Shown here: positions 35,176 through 44,327 of the stretch, in pieces
How the letters are laid out: each line of letters opens with the position of its first letter
How positions within the stretch are numbered: the stretch's first letter is position 1
Assembly: GCA_900767585.1 (NCBI GenBank)
Contig: CAAFZP010000045.1
Coordinates: forward strand, 1 to 61,043
DNA from: Lachnospiraceae bacterium
GTDB taxonomy: Bacteria; Bacillota; Clostridia; Lachnospirales; Lachnospiraceae
Direction: 5' to 3'
DNA: 61,043 nucleotides
Notes under the pieces: model-generated
What the model was told of the DNA's origin: nothing
Databases searched by the model: none
Seen by the model: only the letters and a program-made list of their open reading frames with translations
Translations under genes and position numbers: made by a program

Positions 35176-35742
35176 TTATGCATCAAAATTCAGGTTCCCA
35201 TCGGAATCCTCAAACTCAGCCTCTTTCGACATAGTCTGGATTTCTTCCTCCACGGTTTTTGCCTGCTCTAATGCTTCTTTTTCCTCAGACGAAAGCTGAA
35301 TATAAGATTCTCCGTTCACGATTTCTTTCGCGTACGTAAAGCAACCTTCCCGCGAATGCATCGAGTTTATAAGTATGCCGGAATTATCATCATTGAGCAA
35401 TGCAATCACAAAACTTAATTTGCCGGCCATCTTATCAAATGCATCATATTTGACTAATGCGTATTTGCTGATACATGTAGACAGATGCTTCTTGATATGC
35501 CGGTGTTCTTTTGTCACACGTCTGGCATTTGCTTTCAGTTGATCCATCTCTTTAAAACGGATCCGGATGATTTTTTCGAGATCTGCACCTTTCTTCCCAC
35601 TCATCAGTGCTTCGTATTTACGTGCCATTACATTCATTTTGTGAATGATAAAAATGATTAGAATTATGAGTAAAACAACCAAAATACAAAGGATTGTTAC
35701 AGCGGAAGACATCTTCATGCCGAATATTTTAGCCTCTTCCAT
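35176..35742 (-). CDS. DUF4446 family membrane-anchored protein
   Basis: A 188-residue protein with one N-terminal membrane helix (about 12-35) and a coiled, charged cytoplasmic region. The KYALVKYDAFDKMAGKLSFVIALLNDDNSG block identifies the DUF4446 family, which is usually encoded next to parAB in Clostridia, as here (18 bp after parB). A link to segregation or sporulation is only suggested by position. Confidence 0.85.
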   Translation of the reverse strand: MEEAKIFGMKMSSAVTILCILVVLLIILIIFIIHKMNVMARKYEALMSGKKGADLEKIIRIRFKEMDQLKANARRVTKEHRHIKKHLSTCISKYALVKYDAFDKMAGKLSFVIALLNDDNSGILINSMHSREGCFTYAKEIVNGESYIQLSSEEKEALEQAKTVEEEIQTMSKEAEFEDSDGNLNFDA

Positions 35743-35760
35743 GATGTTCCCTCTTTCCTG

Positions 35761-36672
35761 TTATTGTGCGAGCAGTTGTGTTATACGCTCTAAATCTTCC
35801 TGTGAATAATATTCTATCTCAATTTTACCGGAATCTCTGCTTTTGGCTTTGATTGTTGTCTTTGTTCCAAGTGATTCTTTCAGCCGATTTTCAAGTGCCT
35901 GATACAGATAAGCAAGTTCCGGATCTGCTTTTGGAGTAGTTTGTGTCTTTGGCTTCTTATTCAAAAGCTTTTTCACATAATTTTCAGTCTCACGGACGGA
36001 AAGCTTTTTGTCAAAAACATACATTGCTGTTTCATATTGTAGTTCCGGATCCAAAATTGCAATTAATGTACGGACATGTCCGGTTGAAAGCATATCGTCG
36101 ACAAGCATCTGCTGTACCTTTTCAGAAAGCTTCAAAAGACGAAGCGCATTTGTGATGGTTGTCCGGCTTTTTGATACGCGTTCAGCCACTTCATCTTGTG
36201 TCAGATGAAACTCTTCTATCAAACGCTCATATGCATGTGCTTCTTCAATCGGGTTTAAATCTTCGCGTTGGATATTCTCAATCAAAGCAATTTCAACAAT
36301 CTGCTGATCATCGTAATCTTTGATTACTACCGGAACTTCTTTCAAACCGGCAAGCCGGGCGGCTCTCCAACGACGTTCACCGGCAATCAGTTCATAATAA
36401 CCTTTACGTTTTACAACAACTAAAGGTTCGATAACACCGTATTGCTTGATTGATTCTGCAAGCTCCTGCAAAGCATCTTCATTGAATTCTTTTCTTGGCT
36501 GATGTTTATTTGGTTCAATACGGTTGATATTCAATGTCTGCTCGGTTTTTATTGTTTCTGATTTCGATGAAACAGTTGTTGATTTCGTTTTTGTAGATGT
36601 AGAGACATCTCCATTATCATCGGTTGGTATTAAATTGCTCAGCCCACGACCTAACCCTCTCTTTGGTGCCAT
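35761..36672 (-). CDS. parB: chromosome partitioning protein ParB/Spo0J
   Basis: A 303-residue CTP-dependent DNA clamp. The N-terminal CTPase fold carries GERRWRAARLAGL (the box II GERR motif), IEPLVV before it, and ENIQREDLNPIEEA after it. The central HTH that reads parS is EVAERVSKSRTTITNALRLLKL. The C-terminal dimerisation part is normal. It should load at the parS array 900-1,800 bp upstream and spread along the origin. Confidence 0.97.
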   Translation of the reverse strand: MAPKRGLGRGLSNLIPTDDNGDVSTSTKTKSTTVSSKSETIKTEQTLNINRIEPNKHQPRKEFNEDALQELAESIKQYGVIEPLVVVKRKGYYELIAGERRWRAARLAGLKEVPVVIKDYDDQQIVEIALIENIQREDLNPIEEAHAYERLIEEFHLTQDEVAERVSKSRTTITNALRLLKLSEKVQQMLVDDMLSTGHVRTLIAILDPELQYETAMYVFDKKLSVRETENYVKKLLNKKPKTQTTPKADPELAYLYQALENRLKESLGTKTTIKAKSRDSGKIEIEYYSQEDLERITQLLAQ

Positions 36673-36684
36673 GATGACTTCCTC

Positions 36685-37470
36685 CTATAGTTTTCCATAT
36701 AATTTGTTATTGATGACTTCCTCTGCAAGATCCCGATATCCCTGTGCCCCGGATGACCGACTGTCATACAGATTGATAGGAAGACCGAAGCTTGGAGCTT
36801 CAGCCAGACGAACATTTCTTGGTATTATTGTCTTGTAGATAAATTGGTCAAGATTGTTTTTGACATTTTCTACAACTTCCAGAGAGAGATTTGTCCGTGC
36901 GTCATACATTGTAAATACAACACCCTCTATTTCCAAGGATTTGTTCAATTTCTTTTTGATCAGATTAATCGTGTAGATAAGCTGTGATAAACCATCGAGT
37001 GCAAAAAATTCACACTGAATCGGTACAAGTACCGTGTCCGCTGCGGTCATAGAGTTGATCGTCAACATACCAAGTGCGGGCGGACAATCTATAATGATAA
37101 AATCGTATTTCTTTTTTACACTTTTTAATAGATTTTTCAATATATGTTGTGGATCCTCTGTTTCTACCAGCTCGACTTCTGCACCGGCCAGGTCCCGGTT
37201 GGCTGGCAGAACACTTAGGTCTAAATCGTGCTCTAATGGATGAACAATCATGCATTCTCCGATGTTGATTTCTTCGCTCATGGCATGATAAATAGTATAT
37301 TCCAAAGCATTTTTGTCAATACCGAGACCACTTGTCAGATTGCCCTGTGGATCCATATCGACTGCCAGAACTTTCTTTCCTTTCTCAGCCAGACAAGCTG
37401 CCAGGTTAATTGATGTTGTTGTTTTTCCGACGCCACCTTTTTGGTTGGCTACTGCAATGATTCTTCCCAT
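36685..37470 (-). CDS. parA: chromosome partitioning ATPase ParA/Soj
   Basis: A 261-residue deviant Walker ATPase. The KGGVGKTTT motif is at residues 11-19, and DMDPQGN and IIDCPPALG are switch regions. It pairs with ParB for origin segregation and in Bacillus also modulates DnaA. The start at 37470 has GGAGG 7 nt upstream. Upstream DNA is occupied by the parS array. Confidence 0.97.
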   Translation of the reverse strand: MGRIIAVANQKGGVGKTTTSINLAACLAEKGKKVLAVDMDPQGNLTSGLGIDKNALEYTIYHAMSEEINIGECMIVHPLEHDLDLSVLPANRDLAGAEVELVETEDPQHILKNLLKSVKKKYDFIIIDCPPALGMLTINSMTAADTVLVPIQCEFFALDGLSQLIYTINLIKKKLNKSLEIEGVVFTMYDARTNLSLEVVENVKNNLDQFIYKTIIPRNVRLAEAPSFGLPINLYDSRSSGAQGYRDLAEEVINNKLYGKL

Positions 37471-37890
37471 AAAAACCTCCACATATCATATGTATTATAG
37501 CACTACACGACATCTTTCGCTATATCAAAATATGGGTAACTTTGAAAGATAAGTACAATATATAGTTTCTTTCATAGGTATTAGAAAAAATAATTCCATG
37601 TTTCACGTGAAACATGAAAAATCAATTTAGCTATTAAAGGTTGTTTATTGAAATTAGATTATTCAAAATGTAACGCGATGATTTAAAATCAGTGTTCTTA
37701 TAATTGCTAGTATACGATTCTTCTGTAAACATTAGATGCAGGAAGTAAACCTGATATGGAGAGTCAATTATGTATAGGTAAATAAATCATGTATAATGAT
37801 TGAAATGATGTTGTAAATAAATCTAGAATATTGTAATAGATCTTGATAGATAATTCGTAATATTTTTGTGATAATTCAATTTATTATATA
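37471..37890. other. parA leader region with first parS site
   Basis: No gene. One perfect parS (TGTTTCACGTGAAACA) is at 37599-37614, 128 bp upstream of the parA start; the remainder is AT-rich. The parA promoter is probably here, but I could not fix it. Confidence 0.6.
37599..37614. promoter_or_regulatory. parS site, perfect
   Basis: The 16-bp palindrome TGTTTCACGTGAAACA, identical to the Bacillus subtilis parS consensus. It stands apart from the array, close to parA, so ParB binding could also regulate parAB. Confidence 0.95.
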
Positions 37891-37898
37891 ATTGAAAC

Positions 37899-38476
37899 TG
37901 TTTCACGTGAAACAATTATTGAATGATAAACTGTTGTGAAACGGAGAAAAATTAGAATGTTTCACGTGAAACATTGCTGAACGATGTACTTCCGTAAAAC
38001 AGGTATAAAAAATTGTAATCGAAATCCATATATTTCACGTGAATAATCGTGGTTCATTGGCTATCGTAAAATGGGAATCAAAACCGTGATATCTCACGTG
38101 AAACAATGGTGAATGAGAAGATATAAAAAAGCGTGAATCAAAACCGTAACGTTTCACGTGAAACAATGGTGAATGAGAAAATATCGAAAAACATGAATTA
38201 AAACCGTAATGTTTCACGTGAAACATTCGTGGATCATTGGCTATCGAAAACCGTGAATCAAAACCGTAACGTTTCACGTGAAACAGTGGTGGACGAGAAG
38301 CTATCGAAAAATGTGAATCAAAACCGTAACGTTTCACGTGAAATAGTGGTGGACGAGTAGCTATCGAAAAATGTGAATCAAAACCGTAACGTTTCACGTG
38401 AAACGGTGGAGAACGAGAAGTTATCGTAAAACAGGAATAGAAGTCGAATCAAAACCGTAAAGTTTCACGTGAAACA
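37899..38476. repeat. tandem parS array (ten parS-like sites)
   Basis: Ten parS-like palindromes start at 37899, 37958, 38031, 38090, 38150, 38210, 38270, 38330, 38390 and 38461. Those at 37899, 37958 and 38210 are perfect; 38150, 38270 and 38461 differ at one base; 38090, 38330 and 38390 at two; and 38031 is more degenerate. From 38090 to 38390 the spacing is exactly 60 bp, and the spacer itself is repeated (blocks like CTATCGAAAA and GAATCAAAACCGTAA), so these are true tandem units. This is the candidate centromere of the chromosome. Confidence 0.95.
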
Positions 38477-38524
38477 CACAAGAAAGTAAAATGTGTATAA
38501 ACTACATGAAATTACACTTATAAT

Positions 38525-38640
38525 TGTAGATAAATATAAAAATCCACAAATTTATCCACAATTATGTGCATAACTTTGAATCTGGTAGACATAAAATGTT
38601 GATAACTCTCAGAGAAAACGTATATATTGTATATTAAAAT
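38525..38640. other. second DnaA-box cluster with AT-rich tract
   Basis: Just right of the parS array are TGTAGATAA (38525-38533, one mismatch), TTATCCACA (38552-38560, perfect), TGTGCATAA (38565-38573, consensus TTATNCACA on the other strand) and TGTTGATAA (38597-38605, one mismatch). They are followed by an AT tract with an inverted repeat TATATATTGTAT/ATACAATATATA (about 38621-38659). It lies 18-20 kb from oriC. A DnaA reservoir or regulatory site is the likely role. Confidence 0.6.
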
Positions 38641-38746
38641 ATAAAAATACAATATATAGCAAAGAGAAGAGTCAAACATGCCTTCAGATAAGAATCATAT
38701 GATCCAGAACTATGATTGAAATAACAATAGAAGAATGATAGAAGAA

Positions 38747-38793
38747 CAAAAAAACATTCCCAGACATTAAAAATGATAAATATCTGGGAATGT
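38747..38793 (-). terminator. argS terminator
   Basis: On the minus strand ACATTCCCAGA and TCTGGGAATGT form a stem, followed by TTTTTTTG, 35 bp after the argS stop. Confidence 0.9.
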
Positions 38794-38827
38794 TTGAATC
38801 TTTATAGTTCCTTTTGACAACAATCTG

Positions 38828-40519
38828 TTACATTTGTTCCGGACAGTCTATGCCAAGTAATTCCATTGCGTCCTTAATCGTTTTCTTTGTAATATATACA
38901 AGTGTTGCCCGGGCATTACGCACATTTTCGTCGTCCACATGAATCCGGCATGTGTTGTAGAATTTATTAAATGCCTGTGCAACATCAACCGCAAATCTGG
39001 CAACGACAGAAGGCTCATAACGTTCAGAGGCATCTTTGACAACAGATGGGAAACGATTGATTTCCTTCAGCAACTCCATTGCTTCCACATCAGAGAGAGC
39101 ACTGTAGTCAATATCTGCGGAAGGCGTAAATCCATCGAGCTTTTTCAAAATACTGCAGCATCTGGCGTGTGTATATTGTACATATGGTCCTGTTTCACCA
39201 TCAAAATTCAGAAGTTTCTCCCATTTGAAGGAAACATCCTTGATACGCTGATTGTATAAATCGTTGAACAGTACAGCACCAACACCGATTTTCTTTGCTG
39301 TTTCATCTTTGTCCGGGAGATCCGGATTTTTCTCATCAATAATCTCTTTGATCTTTGCAATTGCTTCAAGCAGGATATCTTCTGCATAGATGATGTTTCC
39401 GCTTCTGGTGGAAAGCTTTGCACCTTCTAAGCTGACAAGCCCGTAAGGAATATGAATCAACTGGTCTTTTGCCCATTCGTTCCCGAGTAATTCAACAACT
39501 TTGAAAACCTGTTTGAAGTGGAGCTTTTGTTCCTGCCCGGTCACATACAGACATTTTACAAAATGGTAGGTTTCTTTCCGGTAGAAGATGGCAGCCAGAT
39601 CTCTTGTCGCATAGATAGAACTACCGTCATTTTTGAGAATCAGGCAAGGTGCCATGTCATAAGCATCCAGATTTACAATCTGTGCGCCTTCACTTTCTGT
39701 CAACAGATTGGCATCTTTTAAACGCTTCACAACATCATCTGTTTTGTCGCGATAAAAGCTTTCACCAAGATAATAATCAAAATCCATGCCAAGCAGGTCA
39801 TATGTGCGTTTGTATTCAATCAGACTGATATCTTTAAACCATTGCCAGATTTTTAAGGCTTCTTCGTCCCCATGCTCCATCTTTGCAAACCATGCGCGGG
39901 CTTCATCATTGAGCTCCGGGTGCTTTTCTGCTTCCTCATGGAATTTCACATAGAGTTTCATGAGTTCCGCAACGCCATCTTTTTTTACAGCTTCTTCACT
40001 TCCCCATGCTTTGTAGGCAACAATCAATTTTCCAAACTGTGTTCCCCAGTCTCCAAGGTGATTGATACGGACAACATGGTAGCCGAGCTTAGAATAGATT
40101 TTGTAGAGTGAGTTTCCGATGATCGTTGTACGCAAATGACCAACGTGGAAATTTTTTGCTACGTTTGGCGAAGAATAATCAATACAGATTGTCTGTCCTT
40201 CTCCTTCTTTGGAGCTGCCAAAATCGTCTGCCATGGAAGAATCAATCATGGATTTGATAAACAAATCTTTTTTTACAAAGAAATTCAGGTAAGCGCCCTG
40301 TACCTGGATTTCCTGGAGAAAGTCAACATCCCCGATTGCATTTTTGATATCAGCGGCAATCATCTGTGGTGCTTTGTGCATTGTCTTTGCAAGGCGGAAA
40401 CATGGAAATGCAAAATCACCGAGTTCCGGTTTTGGTGGAATTTCAATCAAATCGGATAGTTCGGCTTCTGTTAATCCGTCTACGTGTGCTGCGAGCAGCG
40501 TTACAATTTTATCTTTCAT
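38828..40519 (-). CDS. argS: arginyl-tRNA synthetase
   Basis: A 563-residue class Ia synthetase. The HIGH-type motif is FHVGHLRTT at about 121-129, the KMSKS-type loop is replaced by GAKLSTRSGN, and the C-terminal anticodon-binding helix bundle (YEPSVVARFAVDVAQAFNKFY) is normal. AAAGGAG precedes the ATG. It is on the strand facing the expected replication fork. Confidence 0.97.
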   Translation of the reverse strand: MKDKIVTLLAAHVDGLTEAELSDLIEIPPKPELGDFAFPCFRLAKTMHKAPQMIAADIKNAIGDVDFLQEIQVQGAYLNFFVKKDLFIKSMIDSSMADDFGSSKEGEGQTICIDYSSPNVAKNFHVGHLRTTIIGNSLYKIYSKLGYHVVRINHLGDWGTQFGKLIVAYKAWGSEEAVKKDGVAELMKLYVKFHEEAEKHPELNDEARAWFAKMEHGDEEALKIWQWFKDISLIEYKRTYDLLGMDFDYYLGESFYRDKTDDVVKRLKDANLLTESEGAQIVNLDAYDMAPCLILKNDGSSIYATRDLAAIFYRKETYHFVKCLYVTGQEQKLHFKQVFKVVELLGNEWAKDQLIHIPYGLVSLEGAKLSTRSGNIIYAEDILLEAIAKIKEIIDEKNPDLPDKDETAKKIGVGAVLFNDLYNQRIKDVSFKWEKLLNFDGETGPYVQYTHARCCSILKKLDGFTPSADIDYSALSDVEAMELLKEINRFPSVVKDASERYEPSVVARFAVDVAQAFNKFYNTCRIHVDDENVRNARATLVYITKKTIKDAMELLGIDCPEQM

Positions 40520-40550
40520 ATTATATAAACTCCTTTATTGATCTTTGATT

Positions 40551-41675
40551 TTATTGTTGAATTGGAAAACTGAAATTGACCGTTGTTCCGGACATTGTAT
40601 CGCCGGAAATATCAAGTTTTCCGCAAAGCATGTACAAAATCTCTTTTGCCCTATGGAGACTGCTATACCATGGACTGTCTGTCATGTAGGTATCTTTGAT
40701 GCCAATACCATCATCGGTGAGAATTACTTCCACCATGTTTGGCGTCAGACTTGCTTTGCATGAAATGTTTGATGCATTTGCATGAAGCGCAATGTTGTCA
40801 AAAAAGATTTGAATCAGTCGCATAAAATTGATATTAAATACCGGATGATATGTTATATTTGAATCCTGTGTCTCAATGGATGCAGATATTTCTATGTCCG
40901 GATTTTTTTGCTTGAATGCATTTAAAAAGGACTCAAGCTGTTCTTTTAATGGCGCATCTGATTTGGAAAATTGGTTCGTTGTCTCATCCATTTCATCGAT
41001 GGTATGGATCATTTGTCTGGTGTTATGCAGAATCTCCTGCAACGTCAGTTTTGCCCTTCCTATATCGGTTCCAATCAGGTAATTGATCATATCAATTTTA
41101 TTTCCCATGGACTCCAGACCTGTTTTTATATTTTTGTCTAAAACAGTCTGTGTAAGTGCCCGGTCATAGGCATCAAGCATCAATATGTTGTAGCCGTGTG
41201 CAGATATGTCATCTTTTGTCTCTTCCTGCAGAAATGTAAAGCCATAATTATCTGTATGGTCCGGATCGTCCGTTGTATAACGTGGTTCAAATGTGGAGAG
41301 TGCATCTTCTGCGTCATTTAATGCCTCTAAATATTGACGCAGTTTATTCAATTGCAGCTCCATGCTTCGAAGCTTTAATGTCAGGGTTTCTTTGACGGAT
41401 GCAAGATCCTTCATCTGTTCCTGGATGATTTTGTTTCGTTCCGTATCAACCCCTTCATTTGTCACAGGCGAAAATACACTTTTTCTGGAGTTTGATTTAA
41501 ATGCATAGATATCCTTCGTTTTATCCAATTCATCCATTTTTATATCAATTTCAAAAATTTGTGTTTTTAAATTTTGAATATCCTCGAGTTGTGACAGAAA
41601 CGATTTGTTAAAATAATCCAGCATCATCTGATTTGCAGATTTGATTTTCTGGTATTTTTCTTTCGAATTTTCCAT
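40551..41675 (-). CDS. cytoplasmic sensor histidine kinase, orphan
   Basis: A 374-residue protein without a membrane segment. The first ~140 residues are coiled coil; a dimerisation-like helical region follows around 175-245; a GHKL ATPase ends the protein (N box FFDNIALHANASNI, G1 DDGIGI, G2 SGTTVNFSF). The phospho-accepting histidine is not obvious, and no response regulator is adjacent. The N box lacks the usual NAxKH spacing but keeps Asn. It could sense a cytoplasmic cue or act as a GHKL ATPase without kinase activity. Confidence 0.7.
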   Translation of the reverse strand: MENSKEKYQKIKSANQMMLDYFNKSFLSQLEDIQNLKTQIFEIDIKMDELDKTKDIYAFKSNSRKSVFSPVTNEGVDTERNKIIQEQMKDLASVKETLTLKLRSMELQLNKLRQYLEALNDAEDALSTFEPRYTTDDPDHTDNYGFTFLQEETKDDISAHGYNILMLDAYDRALTQTVLDKNIKTGLESMGNKIDMINYLIGTDIGRAKLTLQEILHNTRQMIHTIDEMDETTNQFSKSDAPLKEQLESFLNAFKQKNPDIEISASIETQDSNITYHPVFNINFMRLIQIFFDNIALHANASNISCKASLTPNMVEVILTDDGIGIKDTYMTDSPWYSSLHRAKEILYMLCGKLDISGDTMSGTTVNFSFPIQQ

Positions 41676-41740
41676 AATCTTCCGACCTCTCTTTTGCGGT
41701 ATTAGATATGTTTGCGTCTGTGATAGGATATGTTTGCGGA

Positions 41741-43096
41741 TTACCTGCGATTACGTGGTTCCCACACATTTGCATATAGGAACAGCGCAATCACTGCAAG
41801 TATGAAAAATACAGCCACTACATACTTGAATACACTTTTGTTTTCTTTTATCAATGCGGGACGGATTTCCCCGTTTTTATATGCATTTGATACAGCTGCC
41901 TTGTCGTTGGAGTTCACATAGCCAGAGTAACTGACTGGCAGCGACAGACAGGAGGTGCCATCATAGGTGACATCGAGCGTTCCGATATAGCCTTCCTCGA
42001 GACGGTCTGCAGATGGTGTAAAAGTCGTCTGGAATTTTTCTTTATCTGCAGAAGCAACCATTAAAAATGGCTGGTTTTTATCAATCGATAAGTGCATGGT
42101 TCCAAGATTTTCACACCCATAGTAGTCGTTCAAAAAATTCTGTGCTTTGGTGGCATCCTGCGCATCAAATTCAAAATCCGAGAGGAGTGTGGTACTTGTG
42201 TAGTTGTTAAATGCATAATCAAAAAGAGCGATGCTGTCTTTATAGTTTACAGTGTTGTCCGGTGCTCCCATCGTGACGCAGATCAGTTGCATGTCGTTCT
42301 TTTCTGCCCAGACAACCAACGTGCCCCCCGCATCATCCGTGTAGCCGGTTTTGCCACCTTCGCAGGCCGGGTAATAATATTCTGAATCGGCAAGCATCAT
42401 CCGGTTTCCCTGTGTCAGATACCGGGTTTCGTCATTCATGTTTGTCGGCGGAATCTCGTGATAGGTTTCTGCTGCATAGGACCGGAATGTCTTGCTTGTC
42501 AGTGCTTCTTTTGTGATAAGCGCCATATCGTAGGCAGTTGTATAATGTTCAGGGTCATGTAATCCATTTGCGTTTGTGAAGTGCGTGTCATTACAGCCAA
42601 GACCTTTGGCAGTATCGTTCATCAGCTGTACAAAATTATCCAGAGAACCGGACACCTGTTCCGCAAGTGCCCAGGCTGCTTCATTTGCAGAAACAAGCAT
42701 GACTGCATAAAGTGCATCTGACACGCTGATCTGTTCACCGACATCCAGCGCAATATGGGAACTGTTTCGGTCAATCCCCCAGACTGCTGCATCACTCATT
42801 GTGATCGTGGAATCAAGATCTCCGTTTTTGATTGCCAGATAAGCAGTCAGAATCTTTGTGATGCTGGCCGGGTATTGACGTGTGTGTGGATTCTTTTCGT
42901 AGATAATCTGCCCACTTTGTGCATCCATTATAATTGCGGAAGTGGATGTAATTGCGGGAAAGCCTGCCGATGCGGATGCATCGGATGCTGTGGCTGTAAC
43001 TGCTGTACCGGATGCTGCATTTGCCGGAATAAAATATCCGGTGAAAAGCGACAGTACTATAATATAAGAAATAATTATTTTGCAATATCGTGGCAT
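41741..43096 (-). CDS. dacF: D-alanyl-D-alanine carboxypeptidase (penicillin-binding protein 5 type)
   Basis: A 451-residue exported peptidase S11. A signal peptide ends near ANA (about residue 28). The active site is SITK (SxxK), SANEAAW (SxN) and GGKTGYTDDAGG (KTG). A C-terminal beta domain and then a membrane anchor at about 425-445 (YVVAVFFILAVIALFLYA) follow. It trims pentapeptides of peptidoglycan at the outer face of the membrane. The choice of dacF over dacA/dacB is tentative. A hairpin CTTCGC-N4-GCGAAG lies just upstream. Confidence 0.9.
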   Translation of the reverse strand: MPRYCKIIISYIIVLSLFTGYFIPANAASGTAVTATASDASASAGFPAITSTSAIIMDAQSGQIIYEKNPHTRQYPASITKILTAYLAIKNGDLDSTITMSDAAVWGIDRNSSHIALDVGEQISVSDALYAVMLVSANEAAWALAEQVSGSLDNFVQLMNDTAKGLGCNDTHFTNANGLHDPEHYTTAYDMALITKEALTSKTFRSYAAETYHEIPPTNMNDETRYLTQGNRMMLADSEYYYPACEGGKTGYTDDAGGTLVVWAEKNDMQLICVTMGAPDNTVNYKDSIALFDYAFNNYTSTTLLSDFEFDAQDATKAQNFLNDYYGCENLGTMHLSIDKNQPFLMVASADKEKFQTTFTPSADRLEEGYIGTLDVTYDGTSCLSLPVSYSGYVNSNDKAAVSNAYKNGEIRPALIKENKSVFKYVVAVFFILAVIALFLYANVWEPRNRR

Positions 43097-43144
43097 GTTG
43101 AGTAATCACCTCAATAAAATTCTTCGCGTATGCGAAGTGACAGA

Positions 43145-43174
43145 TTGACATTATCTTCTTAATTATCATATAAA
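43145..43174 (+). promoter_or_regulatory. candidate trmB promoter
   Basis: TTGACA (43145-43150) and TATAAA (43169-43174) are 18 bp apart on the plus strand, 140 bp before trmB, in the gap between divergent dacF and trmB. Confidence 0.5.
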
Positions 43175-43313
43175 TGAAAGAAAAAAACAAGGATAAAATG
43201 AAAGAAAACATAAATATTCCGGGAAAATAATCAGATTGATTTTTAACGGGTTGTTGTGGGAATACGAAATAAATGATAAAATGAAAAAATCGGGAAAAGA
43301 AAGGGGTAAAAGA

Positions 43314-43955
43314 ATGCGGTTACGGAACGTAAAAGGATCACGCGAACTGATTGCAGCAAACGATTTTGTTGTACATGATGAGGAATCCATGAAAGGAAAA
43401 TGGCACGACCTCTTTGGAAATGATCATCCAATTCATATAGAAGTAGGTATGGGTAAAGGCCGGTTTATTATAGATATGGCAAAATTACATCCGGAGATTA
43501 ATTATATTGGAATCGAGAAATATTCCAGTGTCCTGGTGCGTGCGATAGAGAAACAGACAGAAGAACAGCTTCCGAATCTGGTATTTATCCGGATGGATGC
43601 GGAAGCGATTGAAAACGTGTTTGATAAAGATGAGGTTGCATATATTTATCTGAATTTTTCGGATCCATGGCCAAAGGACCGGCATGCAAGACGGAGACTT
43701 ACGTCTGAGCAGTTTTTGAACCGGTATGTGCATTTTCTGTCGAAAGAGGGTGGGCTGACATTCAAGACAGATAACCGTCCGCTCTTTGATTTTTCGCTTG
43801 AACAGGCTGAACTGGCCGGGTGGCATATGGAGAATTATACGTTTGATCTGCATCACAGCGAATATGTGGAAGGAAATGTTATGACAGAATATGAGGAGAA
43901 ATTTTCTGCCATGGGCAATCCAATCTGCCGTATGGTGATCACACCACCTGCATAA
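43314..43955 (+). CDS. trmB: tRNA (guanine-46-N7) methyltransferase
   Basis: A 213-residue SAM methyltransferase for m7G46. The SAM motif is HIEVGMGKGRFIIDMA and the family block FSDPWPKDRHARRRLT is present at about 110-130. The ATG at 43314 follows AAGGGG; the frame is open further upstream to 43236, but that part is AT-rich and without a site. Confidence 0.95.
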   Translation: MRLRNVKGSRELIAANDFVVHDEESMKGKWHDLFGNDHPIHIEVGMGKGRFIIDMAKLHPEINYIGIEKYSSVLVRAIEKQTEEQLPNLVFIRMDAEAIENVFDKDEVAYIYLNFSDPWPKDRHARRRLTSEQFLNRYVHFLSKEGGLTFKTDNRPLFDFSLEQAELAGWHMENYTFDLHHSEYVEGNVMTEYEEKFSAMGNPICRMVITPPA

Positions 43956-43982
43956 GGACGTATCAGAAAAAATATCAGAAAA

Positions 43983-44201
43983 ATGTGTAAAGTAGGAGAT
44001 TTCGGAGCATACTATAACAGTAAGTATGTTCCGGAGTCTAAGATGAAGCGAAGAAAGTGTGCGTATAGAATTACCGGTGCGGTTTATTGCAACCCTTCCC
44101 TGAACCGAAAATTTGTGAACCTGAGTGAAAATCTTCAGACAATCCAGTGTATTTTAAATCGGGTTGAGAAAATTCAGGCAATCAAAAAGCTAAGAAAATA
44201 A
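43983..44201 (+). CDS. possible small basic protein
   Basis: A 72-codon frame with a basic composition (MCKVGDFGAYYNSKYVPESK..., ending KIQAIKKLRK). I do not recognise it. The ribosome site is weak. It lies in the gap between trmB and the tRNA-Lys promoter, and the frame may be real because nothing else explains this stretch. It could also be chance. Confidence 0.35.
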   Translation: MCKVGDFGAYYNSKYVPESKMKRRKCAYRITGAVYCNPSLNRKFVNLSENLQTIQCILNRVEKIQAIKKLRK

Positions 44202-44251
44202 AGGCTTCCGGGGGATTTTGAAAATTTTTTGATTTTTTTGTGAAAAAAAGC

Positions 44252-44280
44252 TTGCATTTTGTATTATACTGTTATATAAT
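44252..44280 (+). promoter_or_regulatory. tRNA-Lys promoter
   Basis: TTGCAT (44252-44257), a 17-bp spacer and a perfect TATAAT (44275-44280), about 48 bp before the tRNA. Confidence 0.8.
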
Positions 44281-44327
44281 CTCTATTGTTCTGATGAGGA
44301 ACAAACAGGTAAGTAAATATTTACTAC

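Noticed and set aside
38035..38397. A 120-codon minus-strand frame with a repeated motif (FHVKRYGFDS)
   Set aside because: It is a by-product of the 60-bp parS array: a period divisible by three keeps the frame open and makes the peptide repeat. No ribosome site, and the DNA signal is the parS palindromes.
37899..38476. CRISPR-like regular spacing
   Set aside because: The repeated unit is a 16-bp parS palindrome with similar, not unique, spacers, and there are no cas genes nearby.
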